6,679 nt of DNA from an uncultured Eubacterium sp. GTDB lineage: Bacteria; Bacillota; Clostridia; Lachnospirales; Lachnospiraceae. Position numbers and translations under genes: made by a program. The notes under the pieces are model-generated. The model was not told the origin of the DNA. It saw nothing but the letters and a program-made list of their open reading frames with translations, and made no database searches. Numbering within the stretch: the stretch's first letter is position 1; every line of letters starts with the position of its first letter. Below, in pieces: positions 5,893 to 6,679 of the stretch. Location of the stretch: NCBI GenBank assembly GCA_905236225.1, contig CAJOPM010000057.1:1-6679 (forward strand), written 5' to 3'.

Positions 5893-6679
5893 TTAATATC
5901 TCCAATGCCCTATCTATAATCCTCTCGGTTGAGTGTCCGTCACAAGCTGACATATACTTTTCCTTAAACCTCAAAAGGCTAGATATATCAAAATCATTTT
6001 CATTGTCTTTAATATAATTAACAATATCTTCATTACATTCGCATATAGGTCCTATCGAATATTCATCAAAATTTAAAAATGTATTCATCCGATCCTTGTA
6101 TCTATGCGCATCATATTGGAACATAATCGTGGGCTTGGCTGCAAAAGCTGCATCAAACACCAACGGGCTGTAATCCGTAATGAAAATATCGCATATACTG
6201 AGCATCTGCGTAGATGTCATCTGACCCGTAATATCCTTGGCAAAATCATAATATTTCTCTTGTATGGTTCTGGGCGGCAACGATAATCTGTCTCTTGAAA
6301 TTGCTATAACATAATCATCTTTGAAAACATAATGCATAAACTGAATGGAAAAACGCGACGGAAATTTAAATTCACCCTGGCGTTTTCTACTCATTGGCGC
6401 ATAATAAATAATCTTTTTTCCTTGTGCATTTTGAAAAATGCTGTAAAATTTTTTATATGACTCCTCTATAAATGATTTGTCAAGATATGCATCACTCCTG
6501 CTAATTCCCAATGGACAGACTACGCCATCATCTTTTATTGCAAGCCCCTCTCTTATTGTCTTTGAGAATTTTTCATCACAGCAGCTTAAAATATCGATAT
6601 TTCCATAGGTTTGCCTATCATCCGCAATTGAATCATTTTGCGTATTTGAAATATTTTTAAATACGCCCGTATCATTCCA
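5882..6679 (-). CDS. Divergent CDP-glycerol glycerophosphotransferase-like protein lacking catalytic histidines (gene A), 5' end outside window
   Basis: The frame is open from the window edge to TAG at 5884-5882, giving the last 265 residues of a protein homologous to gene B. The TTG at 6511 lies inside a conserved region (PLGISRSD) and is not the start. Collinear landmarks are W..TGVFK (1-8), PLGISRSDAYLD (56-67), YYAPMSRKR (92-100), MHYVF..DYV (115-124), TDYSPLVFD (168-176), KPTIMF (182-187) and CDGHSTERI (246-254). Against gene B, WHGCG reads WNDTG (H to N at residue 2) and NLHP reads SRDR (H to D at residue 130). APTFRG is also altered to APMSRK. The frame is otherwise intact, so it is not an obvious pseudogene. 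It may be a non-catalytic partner of gene B, an enzyme with changed chemistry, or an early decaying duplicate. The N-terminal half is not visible. Confidence 0.8.
   Translation of the reverse strand, partial: WNDTGVFKNISNTQNDSIADDRQTYGNIDILSCCDEKFSKTIREGLAIKDDGVVCPLGISRSDAYLDKSFIEESYKKFYSIFQNAQGKKIIYYAPMSRKRQGEFKFPSRFSIQFMHYVFKDDYVIAISRDRLSLPPRTIQEKYYDFAKDITGQMTSTQMLSICDIFITDYSPLVFDAAFAAKPTIMFQYDAHRYKDRMNTFLNFDEYSIGPICECNEDIVNYIKDNENDFDISSLLRFKEKYMSACDGHSTERIIDRALEILNER
5890..5903 (-). promoter_or_regulatory. Ribosome binding site of gene B inside the end of gene A
   Basis: GGAG (5903-5900) lies 7 nt before the ATG of gene B (5892-5890), and both sit within the last codons of gene A. The stop of gene A (TAG, 5884-5882) lies 11 nt into gene B in another frame. 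This arrangement favours translational coupling of the two proteins. Confidence 0.65.

Noticed and set aside
5882..6511. Gene A as a complete short gene starting at TTG 6511
   Set aside because: The same frame stays open to the window edge and the upstream residues align with the neighbouring paralogue, so the gene is truncated by the window and is not short.
1..6679. Mobile element, CRISPR array, tRNA or rRNA
   Set aside because: I found no transposase-like frame, no spaced direct repeats of array type and no tRNA or rRNA signature. Nearly all bases are accounted for by six genes and their short spacers.

Overview
The window looks like a chromosomal segment of a low-to-moderate GC Gram-positive bacterium of the class Clostridia, most likely a Lachnospiraceae relative. 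The evidence is the long Firmicutes form of ribosomal protein S12 (139 aa, about 13 residues more than the E. coli protein near position 30), the style of the EF-G, S7 and EF-Tu sequences, strong AAGGAGG ribosome binding sites and near-consensus sigma-A promoters. The genus call is inference. All six genes lie on the minus strand, so they read from high to low coordinates.

Layout in the direction of transcription: (1) 6679-5882 is the 3' part of a TagF/TagB-type CDP-glycerol glycerophosphotransferase-like gene (gene A). (2) 5892-4567 is a complete second member of the same family (gene B), overlapping gene A by 11 nt. (3) 4566-4444 is a short intergenic region with a textbook promoter (TTGACA, 17 bp, TATAAT) and a 25-nt palindrome over the predicted transcription start. 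(4) 4443-4024 is rpsL. (5) 4023-3848 is an unusually long, structured intercistronic gap. (6) 3847-3377 is rpsG with a GTG start. (7) 3358-1241 is fusA with a TTG start. (8) 1240-1138 is a spacer carrying a separate tuf promoter and leader. (9) 1137-1 is tuf, which lacks only about the last 16-18 codons at the window edge.

Genes 4-8 form the classic str operon (S12, S7, EF-G, EF-Tu), which supplies two small-subunit proteins and the two main elongation factors. Here it is driven by its own strong promoter next to surface-polymer genes, where rpoB-rpoC is often found in Firmicutes. An internal promoter probably gives extra EF-Tu.

The str operon is ordinary housekeeping DNA. The least ordinary feature is the tandem glycerophosphotransferase pair. 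Gene B keeps both histidines on which this family depends (H163 in WHG, H299 in HP). In gene A the aligned positions are Asn and Asp, and the APTFRG motif is also lost. Gene A is therefore a candidate pseudoenzyme, or an enzyme of changed chemistry, translationally coupled to an apparently intact paralogue. I saw no mobile element, CRISPR array, tRNA or rRNA.
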